NCBI RefSeq assembly: GCF_000208745.1
Contig: NC_030858.1
Coordinates: forward strand, 35,980,486 to 36,044,485
Source of the DNA: Theobroma cacao
Taxonomy: Eukaryota; Streptophyta; Magnoliopsida; Malvales; Malvaceae
Length of the DNA stretch: 64,000 bases
Reading direction: 5' to 3'
Positions 15,873 to 27,400 of the stretch are shown here, in pieces. Within the stretch, counting starts at the first letter, position 1. Each line of letters starts with the position of its first letter. The notes beneath the pieces were generated by a model. That model was given only the letters and a program-made list of their open reading frames with translations. It was not told where the DNA came from and did not search any database. A program made the position numbers and the translations under genes.

Positions 15873-16319
15873 TCTTACTTCTCTGTCTGCCTCTTCCTTT
15901 GTCTGCTTGCAGTTGAGATATATTATGTGTGGCACATAGTTGCCTTCCCACATTCGCCATTGGTACAAAAGATTCCATAGGAAATTAAATGGGAGAAAAG
16001 GACAGCAGTTAAGTAGTTTTGGTTCCACACGGCAGTCACAATGTATGGACAAGGGCTATAGTCAATAAAGAATAAGATACCGTTGTCCATATCCCATTGT
16101 GCTTGGTAATACCAATAGCCATTAGACCTTGCTTTTAATTAGCTCTCCTTCATAATTATTTAGGTGCATAAGGCATTACTAATTACTCAACAATTAGGGA
16201 GGTAGTTGATTTTCTTTTTCATCCATGTTTAAGGAGTAATAACAGAATAATTAACCAACCATTGGTCAAGTTTTTATTGTTTAGATAAATGTTTGACAAA
16301 AATCATATGAAAAATTATC

Positions 16320-16880
16320 ACCTAGGAAAGTGGTTGCTCCAATCACTGAATTTATTATTATACTACCTGTAGGGATGAGCAAACCAAACTAGATTAATTA
16401 TCCACTCAAATCAAATACAATTTTGATAAAATGGTTTGGTCTAATTGGTTCATTAAATTAATTGGTTCAAAATGTTTGGTCCAATTGATTTTTTTGGTTG
16501 GTTTTTGGTTTTAAAATTTTTGAACCAATCCACTCAAAAAATACGCTAATTATATATATATATATTAATATATAAAATATATTTTTATATATATATATAN
16601 AAAGTGGTTGCTCCAATCACTGAATTTATTATTATACTACCTGTAGGGATGAGCAAACCAAACTAGATTAATTATCCACTCAAATCAAATACAATTTTGA
16701 TAAAATGGTTTGGTCTAATTATATCATTGGATCAATTGATCTAAAATGTTTAGTCTAATTAGTTTTTTGGTCAGTTCTTGGATTTAAAATTTTTGAACCA
16801 ATCCACTCAAAAAATACGCTAATTATATATATATATATTAATATATAAAATATATTTTTATATATATTAAGAAAATGGAT
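16320..16880. repeat. direct duplicate of about 275 bp around an N
   Basis: The run starting 'aaagtggttgctccaatcac' occurs at about 16326 and again at 16601, immediately after the N at 16600. Both copies continue through the same AT-rich tract to about 16599 and 16880. This looks like two overlapping contig ends joined without merging. Confidence 0.7.
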
Positions 16881-16899
16881 AATAAACTTAATTAATAAT

Positions 16900-17760
16900 G
16901 TCACGATCCAAATCGGGGAGCTGTCATTGATGCACGAGCCCAGCAGGCAAAACCCACGAGATCTTAGCAAGTGTACAAAATTTTGGATCAAATTAGAACA
17001 TATAACACATAGCCAAGGGTTTTCCACAATTGTATATTCATAATATAATTTAAATTCAAATACATGTCAATTACCCCTTGGTGTCATGGGCCAAAATTTA
17101 AGCTCAACCTCGTGTGACCTTGAATTCTGAAAATAAAACTTAAGTAAGCCTATAAATCATGAACCCATATTCTCAACCCAAAAGACATGCCTAATAGGTG
17201 GTGGAAGATCCATGTTTATATATCCAAGACCCACTTCATCTCTTATTGATGTGAGATCCATGACATTTTACCCCACCTAATTATGTAATACTTTTGTTGC
17301 ACTGGCTCTTTACTTGTAGAGGAGAGGGACTCTTACTCTAATTCAGGTCTACCTTGACCCTTATATCTCTCATGGGGGCCCACATTAGTGAATATCTGAG
17401 TTTGCTTTGATACCACTTGTCACAAGCCGGAACTTAAGCCCACCCTCTTTACCCGTAGAGGAGAGAGACTCTTACGCTAGTTCGGGTCTACCTTGATCTT
17501 TGTATCTCTCATGGGGGCTTACATTAGTGAATATCTGAGTTTGCTTTGACACCACTTGTCATAAGCCGAAACTTAAGCCCAACCCCATATGGTCTTAAAC
17601 TTTAAAAATAGAGCTTAAGTAAGCCTATAAATCATAGATCCATGTTTCTAATCCAAAAGACATGCTTGATAGGTGATGAAAGACCCATGTTTATATACTC
17701 AAGACTCACCTCATCTCTTACTGATGTGAGATCCGCGACATTGGCACATAGTTCATGCTG
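16900..17760. repeat. LTR-retroelement-like repeat, nested duplications
   Basis: It begins near 16898 with TGTCACGATCC, a start seen in many plant LTR sequences. It contains two copies about 480 bases apart of a run including 'taagcctataaatcat' (17143 and 17622), and two copies about 139 bases apart of 'ctctttac...tagaggagag' (17305 and 17444). Phrases such as 'tgatgtgagatcc' recur. No protein domain is readable, and I cannot place both ends. Confidence 0.45.
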
Positions 17761-19856
17761 TTTCTGAACCTACACAAGCCATACATTGGCTAACAAGGTG
17801 GTTGGTCTCATACAACTCTTAATACAATAATAACATAAATTGACATGATGCCAATACATGCTGAAAGCTAATTCTGAAGTGGAAAACCCATAGTCAAACA
17901 TAGCAGGGTTGATATATCAAAATGGAGACTTACCAAATGCCAAAATTGGTTTGTTAAATGATGGCCCTAGCCACACACTGCCCAATGACTTATTTATCTG
18001 CACATGCTACAATAAAAGGGTGAATTATCTAATAGTAAGAGGTGCAAACAACTCAAATATATTGGTATAGATAGTCATACACACACACACACACACACAC
18101 ACACATATTACACCATCATGCATACAAAATGTTCTAACAAACATTTCCAATATTAGGGGTATATCATTCATCCTTAAGAGTATTCCATAAATTTCTCAAA
18201 TCATATGGATACCATTATATGTCCGTAAATAATGCATATCAAATTAGGCTTATTTATGAAGCCATTACAAATTTGATCTTCATAGGCACACCATATTTGC
18301 CAATGTGTCATATTAAATTCAAATTTATCTCTATTTACTCGAGGTCATAACATATCACTCATATTTCAAATCATAATCATAGAGTGATCATTCTTGGACA
18401 TAATCAAATCACACATGTTGGCTAATCGACAGAGTTAAATCACGTTCAAGTTTAAGTCGTTGGTGGAGCATTAAATCACGCACGTGCCGAAGCAATGGGC
18501 AGAGGATCAGATCACGCTTGGAGTTGAAACATTCGGTGGAGAACAGATCATGCTCAATGTTGAAACAATTGACGAAGAATCAAAGTCATCATTTAAAGGT
18601 ACTCGACAAATGGCATCAAGTGGGACTAATACCACTATCCCTTTAGGCATAGAACAAAGTCACAACAATAGGACTCCACTCAACCTTAAATCAAACCAAC
18701 GTCCGAAATTCTCCTCATCGAACGGAATATAAATCCACAATCAAGGCCATCATGCCTTTGATATCACATATATCCACCATTTCACATCAAAGATTATTCT
18801 TAATGAATTTCAAATATTATCTAGCTCAATACCATTTCTAAGTGCTCTCGATTCTCCAAGGCATCAGATATTCATAATCCTCTAAGAGGTTAATTGTCTA
18901 GAGTAACTATTCCTAGACATTCCTCATAATTCACTAGACTTCCTAGTCAAGGCTCAAACATACACCGCTATCCACCACTATGTGGCTTGCGCTATGGCAC
19001 ACACATACACAACATTTATATCATATATATATATATAATTTATTAATTTAGACACATCCATCTAGGCATTTATATATGTACATAATATTTTCGTACCATG
19101 GTAGTGCATCATTCAATGCGTGATGCATGACATCCATTTTATTTAACAAATAAACCCACTCACAATAACAGTCGAAGGCACTTTTTCATAACCAAGCTCA
19201 ACTTCTAGCCTCCAGCCATTGCCTAGCTCACCAATAAGTCAATAGGTTCAATTTCCTCTTGAACAAATCAAAATAATAATTATTTCCTAGCTTTCAAATT
19301 TTTCAACTTTTCAAAAATAAGCTTTATTCTAACTTTTCATTGTTATAAAACCTATGTTCCAAATCTAAAGTTTAAAAGGCTTAAATCCTTACCTTAAATG
19401 TTAGATTACCCAAATCTTAACTCCAAATCTCCAGCAAAATCAAGGGAGAATTATACCTGCGCTAAAATGAATGGGTTTCAAAATTCTAAATCAATTAAAT
19501 CAAAAATCAATTGGTAAAAATGCTTAACCTTACCTCTAGAGTGGCTTTCCAAGCTTTAATCCACTTTAATTGAGCCTAAAAATCAAGTTGGGGCCCTAGG
19601 GTTTTGGTGGGTGGAGAGAGAAAGGGGTTTGGGTTTTGTTTTAAATTGAATGGAATGCTAAGACCCTTTTTATTTTTGCAATTATATAGGGATGTATTGA
19701 TACATTTGCACAATTTTCCTTCAAATCTATCAATACATGGAGTCATGTATCGATAGTATCGTTAGATTTCAAACAGAATGCTTTCTGCCTGAAATCTATC
19801 GATGATTTGAGAATCTATCGATACTTTTTCCATTGAATGCCTCCTATTTCAGATCT
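17761..19856. other. intergenic, simple repeats, no gene seen
   Basis: It contains a CA microsatellite near 18080-18105 and a TA tract near 19026-19038. A degenerate short repeat at about 18430-18590 accounts for an open stretch in the plus strand there. Nothing matches a family I recognise. Confidence 0.5.
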
Positions 19857-20005
19857 ATTGATACATTTGAACAATGTATCGATAGATGTTCATCTTAGTT
19901 CAAATCTATCAATACATTCTTTGAATTTATTGATACATTTGAACAATGTATCGATAGATGTTCATCTTAGTTCAAATCTATCAATACATTCTTTGAATTT
20001 ATTGA
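19857..20005. repeat. 72-bp tandem repeat rich in ATCGATA
   Basis: Two full units start at 19857 and 19929 (ATTGATACATTTGAACAATG...), and a third begins at 20001. Related 'tctatcgatacattt' phrases extend left to about 19680. Each unit carries inverted TATCGATA-type motifs. It lies just left of the start of the second duplicated segment (about 20206). Confidence 0.75.
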
Positions 20006-20205
20006 TAGAAAATGTCTAGATTGCTTCATATTATTTTTCCAGCCAAGAATGTATCAATACACTTTCCCTTATATAGACATTTTCAACACTCCAACTTAAA
20101 AAAATCCAAATCTTAACATCCCAAATCATTCCTTGTTTAAATCACACCTTAAACAACTAGTATAACTCATAATTCTTATACATATATTCTCAAATATAAG
20201 ATCAA

Positions 20206-21992
20206 ATCTCAAACTTTAAGCTTCATCATATATGACTCTCGAGTAAAAAGAAAGAGTGAGAAAGCAAAGAATAAATGAGTAGCCACACAAATATGATTGA
20301 CAATTAATGTCTGAAAATACGACAACAGGAATAGAAAGCAGGGAAATGACAAGTAACAAATTAGCAAATATGATCCTATATGCTGCTGTGCCACAATAAC
20401 ATGACTGAAAGTGATAGTGAAGATCATCAATTATTATATTTTAAAAGTTACAGATATAGATTGTAGATTATACTTTAATCTCTTTATAAACATGTGAAAT
20501 TTTACGAAAATGTAAATGAATATAATTGTCTTTCTTTACTTTTATTTTTTAAGTAGTTAATTGATACTTTTCAACTTTTTTTTTAGATAGACATTTCATT
20601 TCAACGAAGAGAAATTTAAATCAAATTCTTGTAAGAGTACAAGACAACACCAGTAAGTTACTATTTAAACCCATAATCAACTTAAAAGCCAGACTTTGCA
20701 AGAAAACCACCCAGCAAAAGTGTCACATTCATTCCTAGAGAGGAATCAAGACAGAACCTATACATCAATTCAATCAAAACTCACAAATCCTACCCCATCT
20801 ATACAAAAACCTGATTCAATCAAAGATCAGCAAACAATATACTCTTCAATTAAGTAATACGTTTATTATCACAATCTTTTTGAGACCAACTCACATAAGA
20901 GATGATGAAATTGTTCTAAGCTTCCTTGTAACTAACATTCGGATAATCAAAAAACAGATCAAAATCTTCTGAATTTATTGCACTATCTTCCCTTCTCACA
21001 TGGCATCAAAGTCTATTATCAGGATTGTTACAGCTTTCAGTACTGTGACGAAAAATCACCATAGACTCATCTTAAAAAACTCACAAGTATTGATGTTGTA
21101 ATTTTTCTTTGATTTGTGCTTATTGTCTCCAATTGTTTGTTCATTGAATCTATAACTTTATACAAGGCTTTCGTCCCAAAATTTTTTTTTTCTAATTCCG
21201 TCATTGATGGTGCACTTGTGATCAATATAATTGTTTCATATTGAAAATAGTGGAATATAGTACACACGGAACTCAATCATTCAAAAAGACAAAATCTTAT
21301 TCATTATTTCAAGTTTTCGTGTTCAAGTGTTCTTCAGTATATATGTACGTGTAAGTCCAATTTCTTTATACTTAAATAAGTCTTAATTCTTTTATTTCAA
21401 TTAATTAAATCTCTTTATTTTTATTTTTACTCAAATAGATCTTTATAGTTAAGGATTAATTTATAATTATCATTAATCAAAATATCACTTGTTATTTTAT
21501 GTTCATGTGATACTGACGTGACGTTGATGTAAAGGGTGAAAATATTACATAATAATGTCAACATGTCACATTAGTATGTTACATTATTATTTATTATATG
21601 TTAATTTACCACATAACATAGAATGAAAAGTGATATTTTGACTAATAATAATTAATAATAAAAATTTATTTGACTCAAAATAAAAATGATAAAAACTTAA
21701 TTGAACGTAATGAAAGAATAAAAACTTAATTATTTAAATTTTTTGAATAATTCAAGATTTTTTTAAAATAGACCTTGGCATGTCAAATTAAATCACTTCC
21801 TATCCTTAGCAAAAGAAAATGAATGCAAATAGACAATGCATTCGGTAGCTTAAAAATAATGGAAGAGAAAGAGAAAGAAAGAAATTCAAAGGCGCTTTCA
21901 ATTTCTTAGTTGTAATCACATGCCCCACCACTTTGTTTTGCCAGTTTCGTACAATAATTCAGCAAGTAGATGATCAGCCTTGCAATGCTTTT
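20206..21992. other. flank shared with block 2, no gene seen
   Basis: 20206-20480 matches 52267-52560, and 21400-21990 matches 53250-53990, so the block homology starts near 20206. The middle part is AT-rich with no convincing frame. The last 100 bases are the 3' side of pseudogene D. Confidence 0.6.
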
Positions 21993-23392
21993 TCATGCAT
22001 ATGGGAAGGAGAAGCCATTCACGTCACCCCTCCATCAACACAAATAATCCGTCCTGCTATGTAACAGGCTACCGATAGGCATAGGAATGCCACCAAGGAA
22101 GACACTTCTTTAGGCTCTCCAATCCGTCCCAAAGGAGTTCTTGAGATTACAGATTTCAGACATTTTTTCTTCTTCGAAAGCCTGCAAGGGAGAGGAACAA
22201 AGTGTGAGATTATAATTTGCCTGATCTAGACTTTTTCACTGGTGGATTAATTTATGCTACATATAAATGGCACATTAATTAGAAAATTGATCTTATTACA
22301 GCTTTGGTAAGAGGGGTTCTAATGAACGCTGGCGCAACACAATTAGTCCTTATATTGTCTTTTGGCCACTCACAAGCTAAAGTCTTTGTAAGTTGGTTCA
22401 ATGCTCCTGCAGATTGGGAGGATCACACCCTTTTGAGGCATTTTTTTTTTCCAATTTAGAACGCCATATTTGTTGCAAAATTATGGATGTAAAAGAATCT
22501 ACCTTTGGCTGCACTATAGAAGGATCCACCTAGATTTATTGATATAACAGCAGCCATTGAAGATATGAAAACAACGCTTCCTGCTCCCGGAGCTTTGAGA
22601 TCAAGGGGATGTGAAAATTGGCACAGATAAGATGCAGATTCGAAATTCGTATTCGTTAGAGTTGAGAACTCTTCAGCGGTGAACTCCACAGTTGGCTTCC
22701 ATAAATATACTCCGACATTGTTTATCTAGAGACAGAAAACTGGCATATAAAAGAACCTAATTCCACCATGTAGAAGTTTTCTGAATCTGAGGAAATCTAG
22801 TTGGACTTACGAGGATGTCAAGTTTCTCATTGAAAAGAAAGGAGACTGTGCTCACTAGTGTTATGATTAAATCAATACAGTAGAATCAAGCATGCAGAGA
22901 AGAAGATGTAAAACAAAATAAAACAGAGGAGCTTAGTTAATATTGATCATATCCATTAACTAAAGAAAGATACATGAATATATACATTAGATGCATGGTT
23001 AACACTTGTACAAAACTACCAAGTGTTTAACATAGGATTAAGATAAGCATGCAATGCTTACACGTTCAACTACATGTAGCAGCAACCAAGACTCTGGCTT
23101 ATGAAACCAGTACAATGAAGCAAAATGGACACTTGTCCAAAACTTAGTTAAATAGAAAAACAACACTCAAGCTAGTTTTATCTCAACAACTACCTTTTCT
23201 CGTTGTGCTCGGGATGAAACATCACAGACTGAGCCTGAGACTTGGAAGCCTTCTTCTCCCATACACTTAAACATTGTTTAAGTTGTGTTTCAGTCGAGAG
23301 CATGTATGTATCCCGGCCCCAAACGTTGACAATTCCACCACAATGGCATACCATCTGCTGCTGTTCTTCTTTCTTCTCTCTGCCTCAGCCAT
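21993..23392 (-). pseudogene. copy D: SDR pseudogene with a solo LTR in exon 2
   Basis: Exon relics: start at 23392 (MAEAERRKKNSSRW), exon 2 in two parts (23194-23350 and 22811-22858), exon 3 22503-22725, exon 4 22300-22406, exon 5 21993-22181. Four lesions are visible. The end of exon 1 with the TGGTKGIG loop and intron 1 are missing, so RW runs straight into YAIVVEL. A one-base loss in exon 2 after CSR shifts the frame. A 330-bp solo LTR splits exon 2. Exon 5 is shifted and stops at DGGVT. Exon 3 stays open with YSAAK and two extra codons. Copy J has every one of these lesions. Confidence 0.88.
22859..23188 (-). mobile_element. solo LTR, Copia-type, inside exon 2 of copy D
   Basis: The 330-bp insert has TGTT...AACA ends. 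It is flanked by ACTAG (22854-22858) and ACTAC (23189-23193). In copy J both flanks are ACTAG, giving a perfect five-base target duplication. On the minus strand it shares TTTGCTTCATTGTACTGG with the Copia 3' LTR at 52685. No internal retrotransposon sequence remains. Confidence 0.85.
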
Positions 23393-24735
23393 TTTCCTTC
23401 CCAACGTCTTTCTATCTTCCTCCCTTACTCTGTTAAGAAGACTAGATAAACTATTTATAGATACCAGATGCAAATTAAGAACCAACTGTCAAATTTCAAA
23501 CGTTCAACACTTGACTCTTGTAAAGCAAAAAACGTGAAACGAAAATTGTCTTTGAAGACTTACCTCTTCTAGTGAGAATTCAAGTATGCTTTATTGCTTC
23601 AAGTTTTTGTTTCTGAAAATGTTTAGTTTGCCTAGTTTACTTGTCCAGTCCAGTCCTTACTAGCCCATTTGATTTGAAATCTTCCCATACCGGCCCCTAA
23701 GCTTAGCAAATAATCATTCTTAAATTTTAAATGAACGATAAAAACAAAATCAAATGACCCAAACTCAAGCCGAATCATGAAGAACATGTCATAAATTTTA
23801 ACTACAAATTCTTGCAACTCAACAACTTATTTTTTTCCAATAAATGGAGAACTTTTACTCCCTTTCTGAGAATGAATTCAATAATAAAATTTAATTTTTA
23901 TTTTTCAAACTTGTACTTGAAAATAATAGATTTTACATAAGGAGATGCTTATGAAATTCCTCTATTTTGCTTTTGTTTCTTTAATCAAAAAGAAAAGTGA
24001 TTGCTAAACGTTAAAAGAGATGTTTATACTAACCCTGCTTATTTCTTAATAAATTCCTAATATAAGGAAATATCCTAACATAGGTCTAACTATTTATAAA
24101 ATAAAACAGTAAGAAACTTTTTTTTTTCATAATTTGAATTTTATAAATACAGTAGCACAAATGTCATTTTGGGTTAGTGTATTACAACATACATCTCTAT
24201 CTTTTTTGTCTCGGAAAAATGAGAGAAATAAGGGTTTGGGTCTTTCTTGTAGAACATTTAAGCCTGATAAGATTAAGAGTAATATATACCCGTTTATTTC
24301 ACCTACAAGAACTAAGAAAAGCATGCCAGAATGCAAATTTGTGTCGTACAACAAAATTTGCTGGTCTTTTCATTCAATTGGGAAGAACACGAATCAATGA
24401 ACGTCAAGCTCCTGCTCGTTCAAAGCTGTTCATCACAATTCATGATCATCTGTCGGCTTTTTCCTTTTTACGGTAAAAGTCTAGCATGACAAGATGTTTG
24501 TCTTGAAGCCCAAGGACTAGAAATTAAGTTCCCATGAAATTTATCGAGCTTTCGATGAAGAACAAGTCACCAGGGAAAGCCAACATCTACTTGCTTGGTA
24601 AAGAACAAATGATTACACCTATACAAATATGATTGAACATTAATGTCTTAAATAGGACAACAAAATAGAAATCGCTTATTAAAACTCCAGGTTTTGGGGT
24701 CAAATTAAATCCTAAACCCATCTCTTTGTTCTTGT
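23393..24735. other. intergenic stretch conserved between blocks
   Basis: Nearly identical to 55395-56738. It holds several short overlapping frames (for example 24134-24476) that match in both blocks simply because the DNA was copied recently. I recognise no protein family in them. The part next to E is its 3' flank. Confidence 0.55.
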
Positions 24736-25868
24736 TCAAAGTCTTGCTCTTGGGAAGAAGAACCCATTTGCTGTCACCCCACCATCAACACAAATAATTT
24801 CCCAGTTATGTAGGAGGCTGCTGGAAGGCATAGGAATGCTACCAAATGGGCAACCTCTTTGGGCTGTCCAGGGCGACCGAGAGGGGTTCGAGAGTTCAGA
24901 GCTGCCAGAAATTCTTTGCTACTGAGAATCTGACAAGAAAAAATGGAAGTAATTCAATATCACAGTTACAATATATTTATTAATCCAAGAGAAAAGCATG
25001 GTGAAGAGATGTTCCTGGTTCAACAAGTGGGGTTCTAATGAAATAAGGTGCAACACAATTGCTCCTGATATTGTCTTTTGCCCACTCACATGCCAAATTC
25101 ATAGTCAGCTGATTCACTGCTCCTGTATAAAGATATTTGACCAAAATTTACACTTAACAAATTAAACTGCATGCATTAAAATTCAGGATTACTAAGATTT
25201 AGTTTTTCTCCGAAGCACCTTTAGTTGCTCCATAGATAGATCCAATATTGAGCGAGAGCACACCAGCAACAGAAGAAACAAAAACAATGCATCCAGCTCC
25301 TGATGCTTTGAGAAGGGGATAAGCAAGTTGGCAGAAATGGAAAGCAGATTCAAAATTGAATCTTAGATTACTAAGATTTAATCTAAGCATGCTTCCTACC
25401 ATCTAGTGTTTACACTTGAAAACTTCACATAGAAGAGATAACGAGTCAACCTTAGGAAGAAGTTAACTTACAAGGATGTTGAGTTTTCCGGTTAAGAGAG
25501 GAAACTTTGCTCATCAGCCTTTCCCTTTCAGCTGGAGAGGCTACATTACAGACTGAACCAACAACTTGTAAACCTTTCGTCCTCCATTCTTTCAAGCATT
25601 CATTCAGCTGATCTTCATTGCGCGAGCACGTATAAACTGTTGCCCCTAGCGCTGCCAACTCTTCCACCACAGTATGCCTAAAACATAATTTAATACGACA
25701 TATTGGAGCAACAGATATTAACTGAAAGAGCAATCTCATGACTACAGAGGGAATAGAGAAGGAAACTAGCCATTACCCAATTCCTTTTGTTCCACCAGTA
25801 ACAAGAGCAGTTGCTCCTTTGAGAGACCATTGGCTGTCTCTACAGCTTGGGGTTCCATCCCTTGCCAT
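24736..25868 (-). pseudogene. copy E: SDR pseudogene, decayed twin of K
   Basis: Exon 1 (25777-25868) is open: MARDGTPSCRDSQWSLKG and TGGTKGIG. Exon 2 (25472-25677) is 206 bp, two short, and shifts after KVSSL. Most of intron 2 and the first third of exon 3 (with NNVG) are deleted: exon 3 resumes at FNFESAFHF and ends at 25219. Exon 4 (25016-25122) has lost its donor, GG in place of GT. Exon 5 (24736-24929) lost one base in the ITGQ codons. K has none of these defects. A 25-base patch at the deletion point copies part of the nearby intron (see findings). Confidence 0.9.
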
Positions 25869-26039
25869 TTCTCTCTCTCTCTCTCTATCTCTCTTTCACT
25901 CTCCGGTCAAGAGCTTGATGTTCAGTACTGCAGCTTTTTGGAGCTCAAATTTTGGAAACAAGCGTAAAGAACAATATAGTGACAAAGCCCAATGCCAGTC
26001 AACTATCGACGAGTACAATTAAAAATATACAACGACAGA

Positions 26040-27400
26040 CTGCTAGCTGGTCGCATATGCCGATTGTGGGATTCATAAAGAAATTGTGAGAAATAATTTT
26101 TTTATTTAAAAGTATATTTTATTATAATTTTAATTAATTTATCACATGATTTGACAATAATACTTTTTAAATAATTTCAGATAAATTAAAATAATTTTAG
26201 CTTTTTTTATCCCGTTATCTAGATAAAAATTTTAAAATTAAATCCTGATTTCTCTTACCAAATACTGTCTATCTCGTCATTCAGCTCTTTCTCGTCATCC
26301 CAAAAAACAGATATGACATTAAAGTAGGTATTTTAGGTTATTAGATTTATTGGTTTATTCATAGAACTCTAAAATTAAGGATTTAAAATTGAGTAGATAT
26401 ATTTATAAATTAGAACACTATATGACTTTGGCAATTTAAACCTAGCTACGAGCAGGTAAATCAATTAGTTATTAAGTATTACATTACTAGCTTTTAGGCA
26501 TCGTGTTACTAGGTTTTTAGATATTGCGAGACTAGTTTTTAATCATTGCATGACTTAATTATTGCGTCTCTGGTTTTTAGGCATTACGTGACTAGTTTTA
26601 GGTACTACGTGACTGATTTTTAGGCATTGCGTGAGTGATTTTTTAGCATTGCCTAAGTCATATAATGCCTTACTGACTAGTCATACAATGCCTTACTGAC
26701 TAATCATACAATGCCTTACTAACCAGTCATGCATTGCCCATCAACTAATCACGTAATACTATATTAATCAGTCATGCAATACCTAAAAATTAGTGATGCA
26801 ATGCCTTAAAACTAGTCACCTAATGCCCCAAAACCGGTTACGCTATGCCTAAAAACCACTAAAACTATTGAATTTCATTCAACAAAATCAACAACTTCAA
26901 ACAATACACTATATTCCATTTAACGACATAATCAACGAATATACTTACTTGACCAAGAATGCTCGAAATGCTTAAAGGTTTTCCTTCTTGTATCAAAAAC
27001 CATTCTAAAATGCTTAAAAAATGCTTAACATGCACAAAGGTTTTTCTTCGTGTATCAATAACTACTCCAAAATATTCAAAATGCTTAAAAGTTCTTTTTT
27101 CTGGCAAGGAATACTCTAGAGATGAATGGTTTGGCGAGAAAAGTTCAAAGGATATGAGTCGATTTGAGATGCGGATCTAAACATATAAGTTGGTTTCATT
27201 AAAGGTAATTTTGTCTAAAATTAATTTTTCTTAACTAAAAATAGTTAAAATTATAAAGAATGCTATTTTCGAAAATACCTTATGTATAAGGGGTATTTTT
27301 GAAAAGAACCCTTGATAAAAAAGGAGCAATTGCTAATAAACAATTATGCCAAATTCAACACAATCAAATAAGGACTAGAAAACCCTGCCATAAGTGCCTA
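26040..27400. other. AT-rich stretch with foldback repeat and a TIR-like end
   Basis: No gene. About 27210-27310 resembles the inner end of the Mutator-like element at 8694 (the phrase 'aatagttaaaattataaaga' recurs), so a second member of that family probably ends here. Its left end is not identifiable. Block 2 lacks this interval. Confidence 0.45.
26450..26860. repeat. foldback array of about 22-bp subrepeats
   Basis: To the left of about 26655 the motif is 'cattgcgtgactgattttta'-like, repeated every 22 or so bases. To the right its reverse complement ('aatgccttactgactagtca') repeats at the same spacing. The two arms, each roughly 190 bases, form a long imperfect inverted repeat. Confidence 0.65.

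Noticed and set aside
18484..18732. 82-codon frame on the plus strand
   Set aside because: Lies in a degenerate short repeat, resembles no protein and lacks gene context.
24127..24476. Overlapping frames of 75-99 codons, conserved in the second block at 56130-56509
   Set aside because: Conservation is explained by recent DNA duplication. No family was recognised. An organelle origin was considered but could not be supported.
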